DNA of 64,000 bases, from positions 1,851,614 through 1,915,613 of the forward strand of contig NZ_CP031367.1 of NCBI RefSeq assembly GCF_003355515.1. Reading direction: 5' to 3'. Origin of the DNA: Aliarcobacter trophiarum LMG 25534 (lineage in GTDB: Bacteria; Campylobacterota; Campylobacteria; Campylobacterales; Arcobacteraceae). A program made the position numbers and the translations under genes. The notes beneath the pieces were generated by a model. It was given only the letters and a program-made list of their open reading frames with translations. It had not been told where the DNA came from and made no database searches. Positions 16,207 through 24,960 of the stretch are shown piece after piece. Position 1 is the first letter of the stretch. Each line of letters opens with the position of its first letter.

Positions 16207-17859
16207 TTATACCAAACAAGTTTTTTGTGGTAAAAGCTCATTTAAGATTGAGTGATTTAAAGAGTAATCAACTGCAAGATCAATCAAATGAAGTCCTTTA
16301 CTATTTACACATTTTTCTAATGTAGCTTCAAACTCTTCAACAGATTTTGGTCTATAACCATGAGCTCCATAAGATTCTGCATACTTAACAAAATCAGGGT
16401 TTCCAAGGTCAAGTCCATATGACTCAAATCCCATTCCTGTTTGTTTCCACTTAATCATTCCATATGCATTATCATTTAGAATAATTACTGTCATATCAAT
16501 TCCTAATCTAACAGCAGTTTCCATCTCTTGAGAGTTCATCATAAACCCACCATCTCCACAAACACTTACTACTTTTTTCTCTGGGTTTATCATTTTTGCC
16601 ATCATTCCTGAAGGTAATCCAGCTCCCATAGTTGCTAATGCATTATCAAGTAAAAGAGTATTTGGTTTTGCACATCTATAGTTTCTTGCAAACCATAATT
16701 TATAAACACCATTATCAAGAGTTACAATATCTTCATCAGCTAAAGTTTTTCTAATAGCTCTTACAGCTCTTTGAGGTAAAATTGGGAATCTATTATCACC
16801 AAAATATTTTGATAATCTTGTTCTTATCTCTTCAGCCATTCTTGTATAATAGTCAAAATCCCAGTGAGATTGAACTTTAATTTTTTCTGTAATTTTTGCA
16901 ATATTAGATGCAATATCACCTACAACATCCATTTGAGGGAAATATGTATCATCTACTTCACTTGCAAAGAAGTTTACATGCATAACTTTTGTTGCACCCT
17001 CTTTATTTGACATAAAAAATGGTGGTTTTTCAATAACATCATGTCCTACATTGATAATCAAATCTGCTCTATCAATTGCACAGTGAACAAAATCATCTTT
17101 ACTTAATGCTGCCGCACTTAAACACATTGGATGGTTTTCATCAACAACACCTTTCCCCATTTGTGTAGAGAAAAATGCCATTCCAGTTTTATTTACTAAA
17201 TCTGTTAATGTATTTCCAATTCTTGTTCTATTTGCACCCGCACCTATTAAAAGTAATGGTCTTTTTGCTTTTTCAATCATAGAAACAGCCTCAGCAATAA
17301 CATCATCAACTGCTGCTGGATATTTTACATTGTGTACAGGATAGATTGTTGTATCTGAATCTACTGGTTCGTGTGCAATATCTTCTGGTAACTCAATATG
17401 AACAGCACCTGGTCTTTCAGTTGTAGCAATTTTAAATGCATCTCTTACAACAGATGGGATATTATGAACATTTACAATCTGTTTTGCATATTTTGTCATA
17501 GGTCTCATCATTCTTACAATATCAATGATTTGGAATCTACCTTGTTTTGATTTTTTAATAGGTTTTTGACCTGTAATCATCATCATAGGCATTCCACCTA
17601 ATTGTGCATATGCTGCACAAGTAGCAAAGTTTGTAGCTCCAGGGCCTAAAGTTGCTAAACAAACTCCAACTTTTCCTGTTAATCTTCCATAAGTTGCTGC
17701 CATAAATCCAGCACCTTGTTCATGTCTTGTTAAGATTAATTTGATATTTGACTTTCTCATAGCTTCTAAGAAGTCTAAATTCTCTTCACCTGGAACACCA
17801 AAAATATACTCAACACCTTCGTTTTCTAACGCTTTTACAAATAAATCCGATGCATTCAT
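16207..17859 (-). CDS. Acetolactate synthase large subunit-like ThDP enzyme
   Basis: The 550-residue thiamine-diphosphate enzyme is of the acetolactate synthase/pyruvate oxidase superfamily. The N-terminal domain has IFGVPGEENLDFLEAM with the catalytic Glu, then TRHEQGAGFMAATYGRLTG and GPGATNFATC. The C-terminal ThDP-binding motif is CGDGGFMMNSQEMET to ILNDNAYGMIKWKQ. The length fits catabolic AlsS/BudB or biosynthetic IlvB large subunits. No small regulatory subunit (ilvN) or ilvC is nearby, which favours a catabolic role. The neighbour is an aldehyde dehydrogenase. The ATG has a GGAG site 8 bases upstream. The family is clear; the exact substrate is open. Confidence 0.88.
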   Translation of the reverse strand: MNASDLFVKALENEGVEYIFGVPGEENLDFLEAMRKSNIKLILTRHEQGAGFMAATYGRLTGKVGVCLATLGPGATNFATCAAYAQLGGMPMMMITGQKPIKKSKQGRFQIIDIVRMMRPMTKYAKQIVNVHNIPSVVRDAFKIATTERPGAVHIELPEDIAHEPVDSDTTIYPVHNVKYPAAVDDVIAEAVSMIEKAKRPLLLIGAGANRTRIGNTLTDLVNKTGMAFFSTQMGKGVVDENHPMCLSAAALSKDDFVHCAIDRADLIINVGHDVIEKPPFFMSNKEGATKVMHVNFFASEVDDTYFPQMDVVGDIASNIAKITEKIKVQSHWDFDYYTRMAEEIRTRLSKYFGDNRFPILPQRAVRAIRKTLADEDIVTLDNGVYKLWFARNYRCAKPNTLLLDNALATMGAGLPSGMMAKMINPEKKVVSVCGDGGFMMNSQEMETAVRLGIDMTVIILNDNAYGMIKWKQTGMGFESYGLDLGNPDFVKYAESYGAHGYRPKSVEEFEATLEKCVNSKGLHLIDLAVDYSLNHSILNELLPQKTCLV

Positions 17860-18174
17860 CTTTTACTCCAAATTTTTATAATAAATTAATTATACAAAAA
17901 TATAATTAACACTTTTTAAATTAAAAACTAATCCAATATATAAAAAAAATATATTTGATAAACCTTGCTATTATAACCACAAAATAGTTTAGTTTGACTA
18001 ATATCAATAATTTTTATCCAATCTATGCTACTTTTTTAACAAAAAGTTACACTTTTATTTTAAAGCCCTATTTCACAAGCATCTATACTTTTATAGAAAA
18101 TTTTTATTTTGTTACCTAAAATCTCATTTTTATATTTTTTTGATAAAATCTAAAAATTTTAAAAAGGAAAAAGA
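17860..18174. other. Divergent intergenic region with a 9-bp dyad in front of the ALS-like gene
   Basis: This 315-base gap separates the leftward ThDP enzyme gene from the rightward gph gene. A perfect inverted repeat TTAATTATA-N6-TATAATTAA at 17886-17909 lies 27 bases before the ThDP enzyme start and contains its likely TATAAT -10 box. It is therefore a good candidate operator. TTTGATAAAATC at about 18139-18150 could be the -10 region of gph. The rest is AT-rich, with no coding potential and no RNA gene that I can recognise. Confidence 0.5.
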
Positions 18175-18816
18175 GTGAAAAAAACAGTTATTTTTGATTT
18201 AGATGGCACACTTTTAGACTCCATTTATGATATTGCTATTTGTATGAATGAAGCTTTAAAAAAATTAAATTTAAAAACATATAGTGTTGATGAGTATAAG
18301 TATTTTGTTGGTTATGGAGTTGATGAACTTGTTTTAAATGTTCTAAGAGATAATTTAGATTTAAAAGATACTCTTATAAAGGAGTTTAAAGACATTTATG
18401 ATGGAAATCTTCATAAGAATACAAAACCTTATGATGGTATTTTCGAACTCCTAGATGAGCTTGTAAAAAGAGATTATAATCTTGCAGTATTATCTAATAA
18501 ACCTGATTTAATGACCAAAGAGTATGTAAAAACTATATTCAAAGATTACCCTTTTATAGAAGTTCATGGACAAAAAACTGATACTCCAAAAAAGCCAAGT
18601 CCAATAGCAGCAATTAAAATTGCAGAAGCTTTAAATACTCCTTGTAGTGATATATTTTTTGTTGGTGATACAAAAGTTGATATGCAAACTGCTAAAAGTG
18701 CCAATATGAAAGCAATTGGTGTTTTATGGGGATTTAGGGATGAAAAAGAACTAAAAGAGTTTGGAGCTGATTTTATAGTAAAATCACCTTTAGATATTTT
18801 AAATATTTTAAAATAG
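18175..18816 (+). CDS. gph: HAD-family phosphoglycolate phosphatase
   Basis: The 213-residue haloacid-dehalogenase hydrolase has all four motifs: FDLDGTLLDS at the N-terminus (nucleophile Asp), VLSNKPD (motif II), KPSPIAA (Lys, motif III) and FVGDTKVDMQTA (motif IV). The Gph group dephosphorylates 2-phosphoglycolate, made during repair of 3'-phosphoglycolate DNA ends, although related enzymes accept other small phosphates. The start is GTG at 18175 after an AAAAGGAAAAAGA ribosome site. It stands alone and is followed by a strong bidirectional terminator shared with the molybdoenzyme gene. Confidence 0.85.
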   Translation: MKKTVIFDLDGTLLDSIYDIAICMNEALKKLNLKTYSVDEYKYFVGYGVDELVLNVLRDNLDLKDTLIKEFKDIYDGNLHKNTKPYDGIFELLDELVKRDYNLAVLSNKPDLMTKEYVKTIFKDYPFIEVHGQKTDTPKKPSPIAAIKIAEALNTPCSDIFFVGDTKVDMQTAKSANMKAIGVLWGFRDEKELKEFGADFIVKSPLDILNILK

Positions 18817-18842
18817 ACAATAAAGCCTTTTGGCTTTATTGT
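18817..18842. terminator. Bidirectional terminator between gph and torA-like gene
   Basis: ACAATAAAGCC and GGCTTTATTGT form an 11-bp perfect stem around a TTTT loop. It lies directly after the gph stop and just past the stop of the convergent molybdoenzyme gene, so it can serve both. Confidence 0.85.
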
Positions 18843-18847
18843 AACTA

Positions 18848-21328
18848 TTAAGGCTGTTTAAAGATAGATATATCTTTTGCTTTTTTTGTATATTTCTCAA
18901 TATTTACTAATGCTGTATTTGAGCTATTTCCATTTGCTAATTTTGAAGTTGGAATATCTTTTGTAAGAACATTAACATTTCCATTTAGACAAATTGTACC
19001 TATTTTACCCCTTTCAAGTGGATCATACCAAGCACCTTCATCTACTCTTACAACACCTCTTTTTAGCTTATCTGTAAGTACTGCTCCTGCTAAAATCTCA
19101 CCTCTTTTATTATAAACTCTTACAAGATCACCATCTTTTATCCCTTTAGATTTTGCATCTTTTTTATTTATAAAAATTGGTTCTCTATTTGCAACTGCAT
19201 ATTTTTCTCTTAAAGATGTATTATTTAATTGTGAGTGAAGTCTATGATCTGGATGAGATGTAATTAGAGCAAACTCTGCATCTTTATTTTTCATTCCTAA
19301 CCACTCATCTGGCTCAAACCAAGTTGGATGTCCTTTACAATCATCATAATTCATATTTTCAATTACTTTTGAAAATATCTCTATTTTTCCAGAAGGAGTA
19401 CCTAGTGGTTCTAAAATTGGATCTTCCCTATAATCTGCATATCTTACAAACTCTGCATTCTCTTGTGGAACTTCAAAAGTTACAGGCTTATTTGCTTCCC
19501 AAAACTCTTTAAACTTAGGTATATTTAAACCAATATTTTCTACTTGATTATAAGCACTTAAATAAAACTCCTCAATCCACTCTAAGGCTGTTTTGTTTTG
19601 AGAATAATCTTTTAATACACCAAACTCTTTTGCTAAATCACAAAAGATATCGTAATCATCTTTTGCTTCATTTTGTCTCTCTACTGCTTGTTTCATTGGA
19701 ATGATATTTAAATTTGAGTAATCTCCACTCATAGTAATATCATCTCTTTCATAACTTGTTGTAACTGGCATAACAATATCTGCCATTCTAGCAGTTGGAG
19801 TCCAGAAAATCTCATTTACAACAATAGTTTTTGGTTTTCTAAGAGCTTTTACTAATGTATTTGTATCTTGATGATGAACCATAGGATTTCCACCAACCCA
19901 ATATACAAAATCTATATCTGGATATGTAATCTTTGAACCATTATGTTCTATTACTTTTCCAGGATTTAAAAGTGCATCTGCGATTCTTGCAACTGGGAAA
20001 GAGAACTTTGCAGTTTTTTCAAGCCAAGAAGATCCCCCTGTATTTTGTGTAGAAGTTATTGTAGAAGTTATACCTCCAATTTTCCCACCTTTTGCTGTAG
20101 GAACTCCACCATTTGAGTAATGATACGAAAATCCAAATCCACCACCAGCAAGTCCTATTTGACCTAGCATTGAAGCTAAAGTTACAATCATCCAATGAGT
20201 CTGCTCGCCATATTGAGCTCTTTGAATTCCCCATCCTGCCATTATCATTGTTCTATTATTATACATCAATAATGCTAGCTCTTTGATAGTTGCTTCATCT
20301 ATTCCACAAATCTTTGATGCCCATTTCGTATCTTTTGCAACTTTATCTTTTTTTCCAAGTAGATACTCTTTAAATTCATCAAAGCCTTCTGTATATTCGT
20401 CTAAAAAAACTTTATCATAATTATCTGTTTTTAGTAGATGATATGCCATTCCCATCATAAGTGCAACATCTGTTCCTGGAGTAATTGGAACCCATTTCGC
20501 ATCTAAATATGTACAAGTCTCATTTTTTTCTGGATCTATACAGATTATCTGCTTATTTGATTTTTTTAGCTCTTGTAAATATTTAAATCCTTGCTCATCT
20601 GTTGATGTCCAAGAGATTTTTAATGTTCTCATCAAATTTGCACCCCAAATTACAACAACTTTTGAACTTTCAAGTACAACTGGCCAAGATGTTTGTTGCT
20701 CATACACCTCAATAGTCCCTAGTACATGAGGCATAATAACTTGTGCAGCTCCTGTTGAATAATCTCCTAAAGAACCTGTAAACCCACCTATTGTATTCAT
20801 AAATCTATGTAACAATACTCTTGAGTTATGCATATTTCCACTACTTTTCCATCCATAGCTTCCTGCAAAAATACCTTCTGCACCTCTGTCTTCTCTAGTT
20901 TTTTTAAGCTCTCCCGCTATTAATTTAATAGCTTCTTCATATGAAACTCTAACCCACTCATCTTTACCTCTTAACTCAGGTTTTGAACTATTTGGGTTTT
21001 CTAAATAAGACTTCCTAACCATTGGATATTTTATTCTATCTTTCGCATATACTAAATCTTGTGTATAATATTGTAAAGAGTTAAAAATATCAGAAGTTTT
21101 TTGATAAGGTTCAGATTTTACAATCTTTACATCTTTTATTGTAAGTTTCAACATTCCCCAGTGAGCTGCTGTTAATACTTCACCATTTGTTACTAAAGTT
21201 GTAGAAAATCTTGATACAGTGGCAGCTAATAAGTTTGTTCTATTTGATACCACATCAACAAAAGGAACTGCTGCAAATAATACTGCAAGTTTTAAAACCC
21301 CTCTTCTTTTTTGATCTATCTTTCTCAT
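18848..21328 (-). CDS. Tat-exported molybdopterin oxidoreductase, TMAO/DMSO reductase type
   Basis: The 826-residue periplasmic molybdoenzyme belongs to the TorA/DorA/BisC branch. It begins with a twin-arginine signal, QKRRGVLKLAV. It lacks the N-terminal 4Fe-4S cysteines, as TorA-type enzymes do. Family motifs include SYGWKSSGNMHNSRVLLHRF and GDYSTGAAQVIMPH, whose Ser is the expected molybdenum ligand, plus TSHPDHRLHSQLNNT near the C-terminus. It is followed 9 bases upstream by a monohaem cytochrome c gene, the same pairing as Cj0264c/Cj0265c of Campylobacter jejuni, which reduces TMAO and DMSO. The likely role is anaerobic respiration on N- or S-oxides. No TorD chaperone gene is seen nearby. 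Confidence 0.88.
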   Translation of the reverse strand: MRKIDQKRRGVLKLAVLFAAVPFVDVVSNRTNLLAATVSRFSTTLVTNGEVLTAAHWGMLKLTIKDVKIVKSEPYQKTSDIFNSLQYYTQDLVYAKDRIKYPMVRKSYLENPNSSKPELRGKDEWVRVSYEEAIKLIAGELKKTREDRGAEGIFAGSYGWKSSGNMHNSRVLLHRFMNTIGGFTGSLGDYSTGAAQVIMPHVLGTIEVYEQQTSWPVVLESSKVVVIWGANLMRTLKISWTSTDEQGFKYLQELKKSNKQIICIDPEKNETCTYLDAKWVPITPGTDVALMMGMAYHLLKTDNYDKVFLDEYTEGFDEFKEYLLGKKDKVAKDTKWASKICGIDEATIKELALLMYNNRTMIMAGWGIQRAQYGEQTHWMIVTLASMLGQIGLAGGGFGFSYHYSNGGVPTAKGGKIGGITSTITSTQNTGGSSWLEKTAKFSFPVARIADALLNPGKVIEHNGSKITYPDIDFVYWVGGNPMVHHQDTNTLVKALRKPKTIVVNEIFWTPTARMADIVMPVTTSYERDDITMSGDYSNLNIIPMKQAVERQNEAKDDYDIFCDLAKEFGVLKDYSQNKTALEWIEEFYLSAYNQVENIGLNIPKFKEFWEANKPVTFEVPQENAEFVRYADYREDPILEPLGTPSGKIEIFSKVIENMNYDDCKGHPTWFEPDEWLGMKNKDAEFALITSHPDHRLHSQLNNTSLREKYAVANREPIFINKKDAKSKGIKDGDLVRVYNKRGEILAGAVLTDKLKRGVVRVDEGAWYDPLERGKIGTICLNGNVNVLTKDIPTSKLANGNSSNTALVNIEKYTKKAKDISIFKQP

Positions 21329-21337
21329 TTCTGCTCC

Positions 21338-21910
21338 TTATTCCATATCTTTTGCATGTTTTTGTAAATATTGAACTACTAGGTAGTTATCCTCTTTTGT
21401 TAAAGCTGTTCTACTAAGCATTGACTTCATTACACTTGGCCAAAGATTTGCTGTAAACTCTTTTATATTATGTGCACTATGACAAATTCCGCAATTATTT
21501 TTATATAACTCATCAGCTTGTACATATAAAGAGTTTAAATCTTTTGTTAAACTATCCTTTTCAACAAAGGCAACAACTGATATCTCTTTAAAATCACTTT
21601 TATCTATATTTGTTGAACTTAGAACCTCAAAATTACTACCTTTTGATAACCCTGCAACTAATATTCTATTTTTTTGTGCAAAATAAATAGCATGCTCCGT
21701 ACCCTCTTTTACAAAACCACTTATTTTGATTTTATATCTACCATCAACTTCTCCTAAAACTTCAATCTTCGAAGTTGGTAATAACCTTCCCTTTATTGTT
21801 GTACTTTTTGAATTTTCAAAAAGATTCTTAACACTACTTGCATACCAAACATCATTTGCTAATAAGCTATTTGATAATAGAAGTGCTAAAAATAAACATA
21901 TTTTTCTCAT
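21338..21910 (-). CDS. Periplasmic monohaem cytochrome c, electron donor of the molybdoenzyme
   Basis: The 190-residue protein starts at the ATG at 21910, which has an AGGGG site upstream and begins a clean signal peptide (MRKICLFLALLLSNSLLA). The longer open frame to 21943 would spoil that signal. A single haem motif CGICH lies near residue 137. SVMKSMLSRTALTKEDNYLVVQYL follows, with the axial Met likely in that helix. The first 120 residues look like a small SH3-like sensor domain without known motifs. It is cotranscribed with the TorA-like gene and should hand electrons to it, as the Campylobacter Cj0265c protein does. Confidence 0.85.
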   Translation of the reverse strand: MRKICLFLALLLSNSLLANDVWYASSVKNLFENSKSTTIKGRLLPTSKIEVLGEVDGRYKIKISGFVKEGTEHAIYFAQKNRILVAGLSKGSNFEVLSSTNIDKSDFKEISVVAFVEKDSLTKDLNSLYVQADELYKNNCGICHSAHNIKEFTANLWPSVMKSMLSRTALTKEDNYLVVQYLQKHAKDME

Positions 21911-22102
21911 AATATACCCCTTTTTATATTTCTGAAATTTCAAGGGTTCTTTATTAATTTAAGAAATAACTATTTGAAACTCTCAATTATGATTGTATCT
22001 CAATATAAATAATCTTTACATAAATAACTATATTTTTTAAGATTGTTTTAATATTAATTTATAAAATAGTAATACTTTCTTTAAATCTAAAATAATTAAA
22101 AA

Positions 22103-22144
22103 TTGTCAACTATTATTGACAAATTAATTTTATGCCTATATAAT
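22103..22144 (+). promoter_or_regulatory. Consensus promoter of dps with overlapping operator dyad
   Basis: TTGACA (22116-22121) and TATAAT (22139-22144) are separated by exactly 17 bases, a perfect sigma-70 promoter. The -35 box is one arm of a perfect inverted repeat TTGTCAA-N6-TTGACAA (22103-22122). A repressor bound there would block the promoter. The dps ATG is 31 bases downstream of the -10 box and has an AGAAGGA ribosome site. Confidence 0.8.
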
Positions 22145-22175
22145 AGTCTCTTATTTTATTAGAGAAGGATTAAAA

Positions 22176-22613
22176 ATGTCAAATGTAATTAAACAGTTAA
22201 ATCAAATCCAAGCCGATGCTCATGCCCTTTATATAAAACTCCACAACTACCATTGGAATGTAAAAGGGATGGATTTTCATCCAGTTCATACATACACAGA
22301 AGGTGTTTACAATGAAATGGGAGTTTTATATGATGATACTGCTGAAAGAGCAATTATTTTAGGTGGAGTTGCACTTTTAACAATTGATGATTTAGTAAAA
22401 ACTACAAAGATTAAAACAGAAACTGCTTCTAGCTTTAAATCAAAAGAGATAGTTGAAAAAATAACTTCTGATTTTACTTATCTTTTAGCTGAGTTTAAAA
22501 AACTAAGTAAACTTGCATCTGAATGTGATGACAGAGGAACAGAAGCTTTTGCAGATGACCATGTTGCAAAATTAGAAAAAAATCTATGGATGTTAAATAG
22601 TATGCTAAAATAA
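22176..22613 (+). CDS. dps: Dps family DNA-protection / ferroxidase protein
   Basis: The 145-residue ferritin-like protein is of the Dps family. It forms a 12-subunit shell that oxidises and stores iron with hydrogen peroxide and shields DNA in stationary phase. The inter-subunit ferroxidase residues are visible: His in LHNYHWNVKG (about residue 26), His in FHPVH (about 35-38), and the Asp and Glu of LYDDTAERA (about 53-57). The C-terminus is short, with no lysine-rich DNA-binding tail, so protection probably works mainly through iron removal. It has a perfect consensus promoter with an overlapping dyad and its own terminator, so it is a single-gene unit. Confidence 0.95.
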   Translation: MSNVIKQLNQIQADAHALYIKLHNYHWNVKGMDFHPVHTYTEGVYNEMGVLYDDTAERAIILGGVALLTIDDLVKTTKIKTETASSFKSKEIVEKITSDFTYLLAEFKKLSKLASECDDRGTEAFADDHVAKLEKNLWMLNSMLK

Positions 22614-22640
22614 AAAAAAGAGGAAATTTCCTCTTTTTTT
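22613..22640 (+). terminator. Terminator of dps
   Basis: AAAAAAAGAGGAAA followed directly by TTTCCTCTTTTTTT forms a hairpin with a long T-run, a few bases after the dps stop codon. Confidence 0.9.
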
Positions 22641-22702
22641 ACTTCTATATTTTTTACTAATATTTTATCTTTCTTATATTTTTTATTTACAAAAGAGTTT
22701 TT

Positions 22703-23854
22703 ATGCGAAAATCAATCAATCATATATATTTAATTATTCTATTATCTATTTTATCTTCAGTTGCTCCTATGGGGGTTGATACATATTTACCATCTATTCC
22801 AGAGATTGCAAAGTTTTTTAATGTAGATATTCATAAAATTGAGCTATCTTTATCTATTTTTTTAATAGGATTTGCTGTTGGACAAATATTTGGAGGTCCA
22901 ATTTCTGATAGATATGGTAGAAGATTTGGCTCTATTTTAGGACTTTCTGGCTTCGCTCTTTTTAGCTTTTTAATCATTTTTAGCTCAAATATCTATGAAC
23001 TTTGGTTTTATAGATTTATAGAGGCATTTTTTGGAGGAATCACTGTTGTAAATGCAACTGCTGCTGTAAGAGATAGATTTAGTGGACAAGAAGCTGCAAA
23101 AGTTTTCTCTCTTATTGGAATGGTTAGAAGTTTGGCTCCTCTTTTAGCTCCTGTATTTGGAGCGGCTATTATTCACTTTTTCCCTTGGGAAGGAGTTTTT
23201 GTATTTCTCACAATATATGCTTTAGTAGTAGCATTCTTTATACATAAAGATTTGCCAGAGAGCTTTACATATACAAAACAAAACATTATTCAATCATACA
23301 AACTTGTTTTAACTCATAAAAAAGCTATGAAAGCTATGTTGGTTCTTGCTATTAGTTTTGGAGCTTTTTTTATTATTATTGCAAAAACATCTTATATTTA
23401 TATTGAATACTTTGGCATAAGAACAGACTATTTTCCACTCTTTTTTGGTATAAATTTTATTATTTTAATAGCTATGATAAAAGTAAATGTAAATCTTCTT
23501 AAAAATCACAAAGCTATTGATATTACCAAAACTGCTATTTTAGTTCAATTTTTTATTGGTTTAATATTTTTATTAATTCATAAAGATATGACTCTAATTT
23601 ATACTATTATCATAATAGCTTCATATATGAGTATGATGGCATTTATTTTTGGAAATTGTATGTCTTTGGCTATTGAACACTTTTCAAAAAATGCTGGAGT
23701 TGCTAGTGGAGTTATTGGTGTTTTACAATTTGGTTTAGGAGCAATAATATCTTCTATTGCTCTAAATTTTGGTGATAATGGATTTTTTGTGATAGCTTTT
23801 AGTATAACCTTTTTATCACTTATAGGATTTTTGATTATAAGAAGTTATAAATAG
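22703..23854 (+). CDS. MFS drug-efflux transporter, Bcr/CflA type
   Basis: The 383-residue major facilitator protein has 12 predicted membrane helices. The N-terminal part matches the DHA1 Bcr/CflA branch: PMGVDTYLPSIPEIAKFFNV, then GFAVGQIFGGPISDRYGRR, the motif A loop. Members export chloramphenicol, bicyclomycin, sulfonamides or cysteine-like compounds, but the substrate cannot be assigned here. The start is an ATG at 22703 about 60 bases after the dps terminator. Its 3' end shares a hairpin with the convergent sulfite-reductase-like gene. Since it abuts a sulfur operon, cysteine export is a conceivable role, but no residue shows this. Confidence 0.88.
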   Translation: MRKSINHIYLIILLSILSSVAPMGVDTYLPSIPEIAKFFNVDIHKIELSLSIFLIGFAVGQIFGGPISDRYGRRFGSILGLSGFALFSFLIIFSSNIYELWFYRFIEAFFGGITVVNATAAVRDRFSGQEAAKVFSLIGMVRSLAPLLAPVFGAAIIHFFPWEGVFVFLTIYALVVAFFIHKDLPESFTYTKQNIIQSYKLVLTHKKAMKAMLVLAISFGAFFIIIAKTSYIYIEYFGIRTDYFPLFFGINFIILIAMIKVNVNLLKNHKAIDITKTAILVQFFIGLIFLLIHKDMTLIYTIIIIASYMSMMAFIFGNCMSLAIEHFSKNAGVASGVIGVLQFGLGAIISSIALNFGDNGFFVIAFSITFLSLIGFLIIRSYK

Positions 23855-23871
23855 TTGTTTTTCAACTATTT
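23849..23871. terminator. Shared hairpin between MFS gene and sulfite-reductase-like gene
   Basis: AAATAGTTG and CAACTATTT form a 9-bp stem around a 5-base T loop. It covers the MFS stop codon and the last base or two of the convergent gene. The flanking T-run is weak on both strands. Confidence 0.55.
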
Positions 23872-24949
23872 ATTCTAAAGTTAATCCACTCTTTTTTAGA
23901 GATTTTACTAAATTCTCACTATTTTTTGTAGGAACATCTAATATTATAATATTTGATTTATGTGTAATTTTTAGTTTTGTTGCACTACTATTTTTCATCT
24001 CTTTTATTAGATTTACTAACTCTTCTTTACTTAGCTCTTTTTTTAAACTCCTTAACCCTATAAAAGAGTAACCATCATTTGTGCTTTTATTTATTCCCAT
24101 TCTAGGTTTTTTAGGGCTATTTAATATTTCTAATTTCTTATTATTTTCTAGTTTTATATCTAGATTTGAACTTAAAATATCACAAAAACTCTCAAGTGTA
24201 AACTCATCTAAAAACTCTCTAAAATTACTATTTTTTTCTCTATTTCCAAAATCTCTATATACACTAGCTATTATTCTTGCTGTTTTTATTATTTGTGAAC
24301 TAGTTAATTGTGCTACAACATTATCTAAAATTTTCAAATCAAAAACTATCTTTTCTCTGCTATTTTTAAAAGCATTAAAACTAATATCAGGAGTAAATCC
24401 AGCATCACAACCCTCACGGTAACCACTTATTGCAAACTGTAAAGAGTTAGGTAAATTAAAAAAGTTTTTATTCTCAACAAAACTATCATTTAATTTCTTA
24501 GCTAACTCTTCTACATCAAAAATCTGTGTAGTATCAAGCCCATTTACAGGACAAGTTAATACCTTTTTTATACTATGGCTAGACTCATAAAAGCTTTTTA
24601 AACCAACACTATTTAGGATATTGAAAACTTCTGGAATATCACTTAATTTTAAACTATCAATCTCTAATTTCTGACCATCTTTGAAAGAGAACTTTTGTAG
24701 AGAAAAGATATCTAAAATATTTAAAATAGACTCTAATTGAGCCAAATTCAACTCTCCTAAATTTAGAGGTATTTTAAGGGAAAAAAAGTTTTGCTCTTCA
24801 TCTTGTGCATAAATCCCATGCCACTTAAATCTCTCCAAATCATTTTGGGATATTTTTTCTCCAAAAACTGCATAATAAAACAGTGAAGATAAAATATCTT
24901 CACTGTTTATATCTTTTTTTAGTTTCTCTATATTTATAATTGCGGACAT
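23870..24949 (-). CDS. Nitrite/sulfite reductase-like protein, N-terminal two-thirds only
   Basis: The 359-residue protein matches the first part of assimilatory sulfite/nitrite reductases. It has a ferredoxin-like half domain (residues 40-105, GIYAQDEEQNFFSLKIP), then a first NIR_SIR domain (LTCPVNGLDTTQIFDVEELA, NLPNSLQFAISGYREGC), and a second ferredoxin-like half at about 290-355. The usual second NIR_SIR domain, with the CX5C...CX3C cysteines that bind the siroheme-coupled 4Fe-4S cluster, is absent; the gene stops and the convergent MFS gene follows. It is the last gene of the cysK-cysH-cysD-cysN operon, 11 bases after cysN, so a sulfur role is likely. It may be a truncated enzyme or need a second half encoded elsewhere. 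Confidence 0.75.
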   Translation of the reverse strand: MSAIINIEKLKKDINSEDILSSLFYYAVFGEKISQNDLERFKWHGIYAQDEEQNFFSLKIPLNLGELNLAQLESILNILDIFSLQKFSFKDGQKLEIDSLKLSDIPEVFNILNSVGLKSFYESSHSIKKVLTCPVNGLDTTQIFDVEELAKKLNDSFVENKNFFNLPNSLQFAISGYREGCDAGFTPDISFNAFKNSREKIVFDLKILDNVVAQLTSSQIIKTARIIASVYRDFGNREKNSNFREFLDEFTLESFCDILSSNLDIKLENNKKLEILNSPKKPRMGINKSTNDGYSFIGLRSLKKELSKEELVNLIKEMKNSSATKLKITHKSNIIILDVPTKNSENLVKSLKKSGLTLE

Positions 24950-24960
24950 TTAAACTCCTA

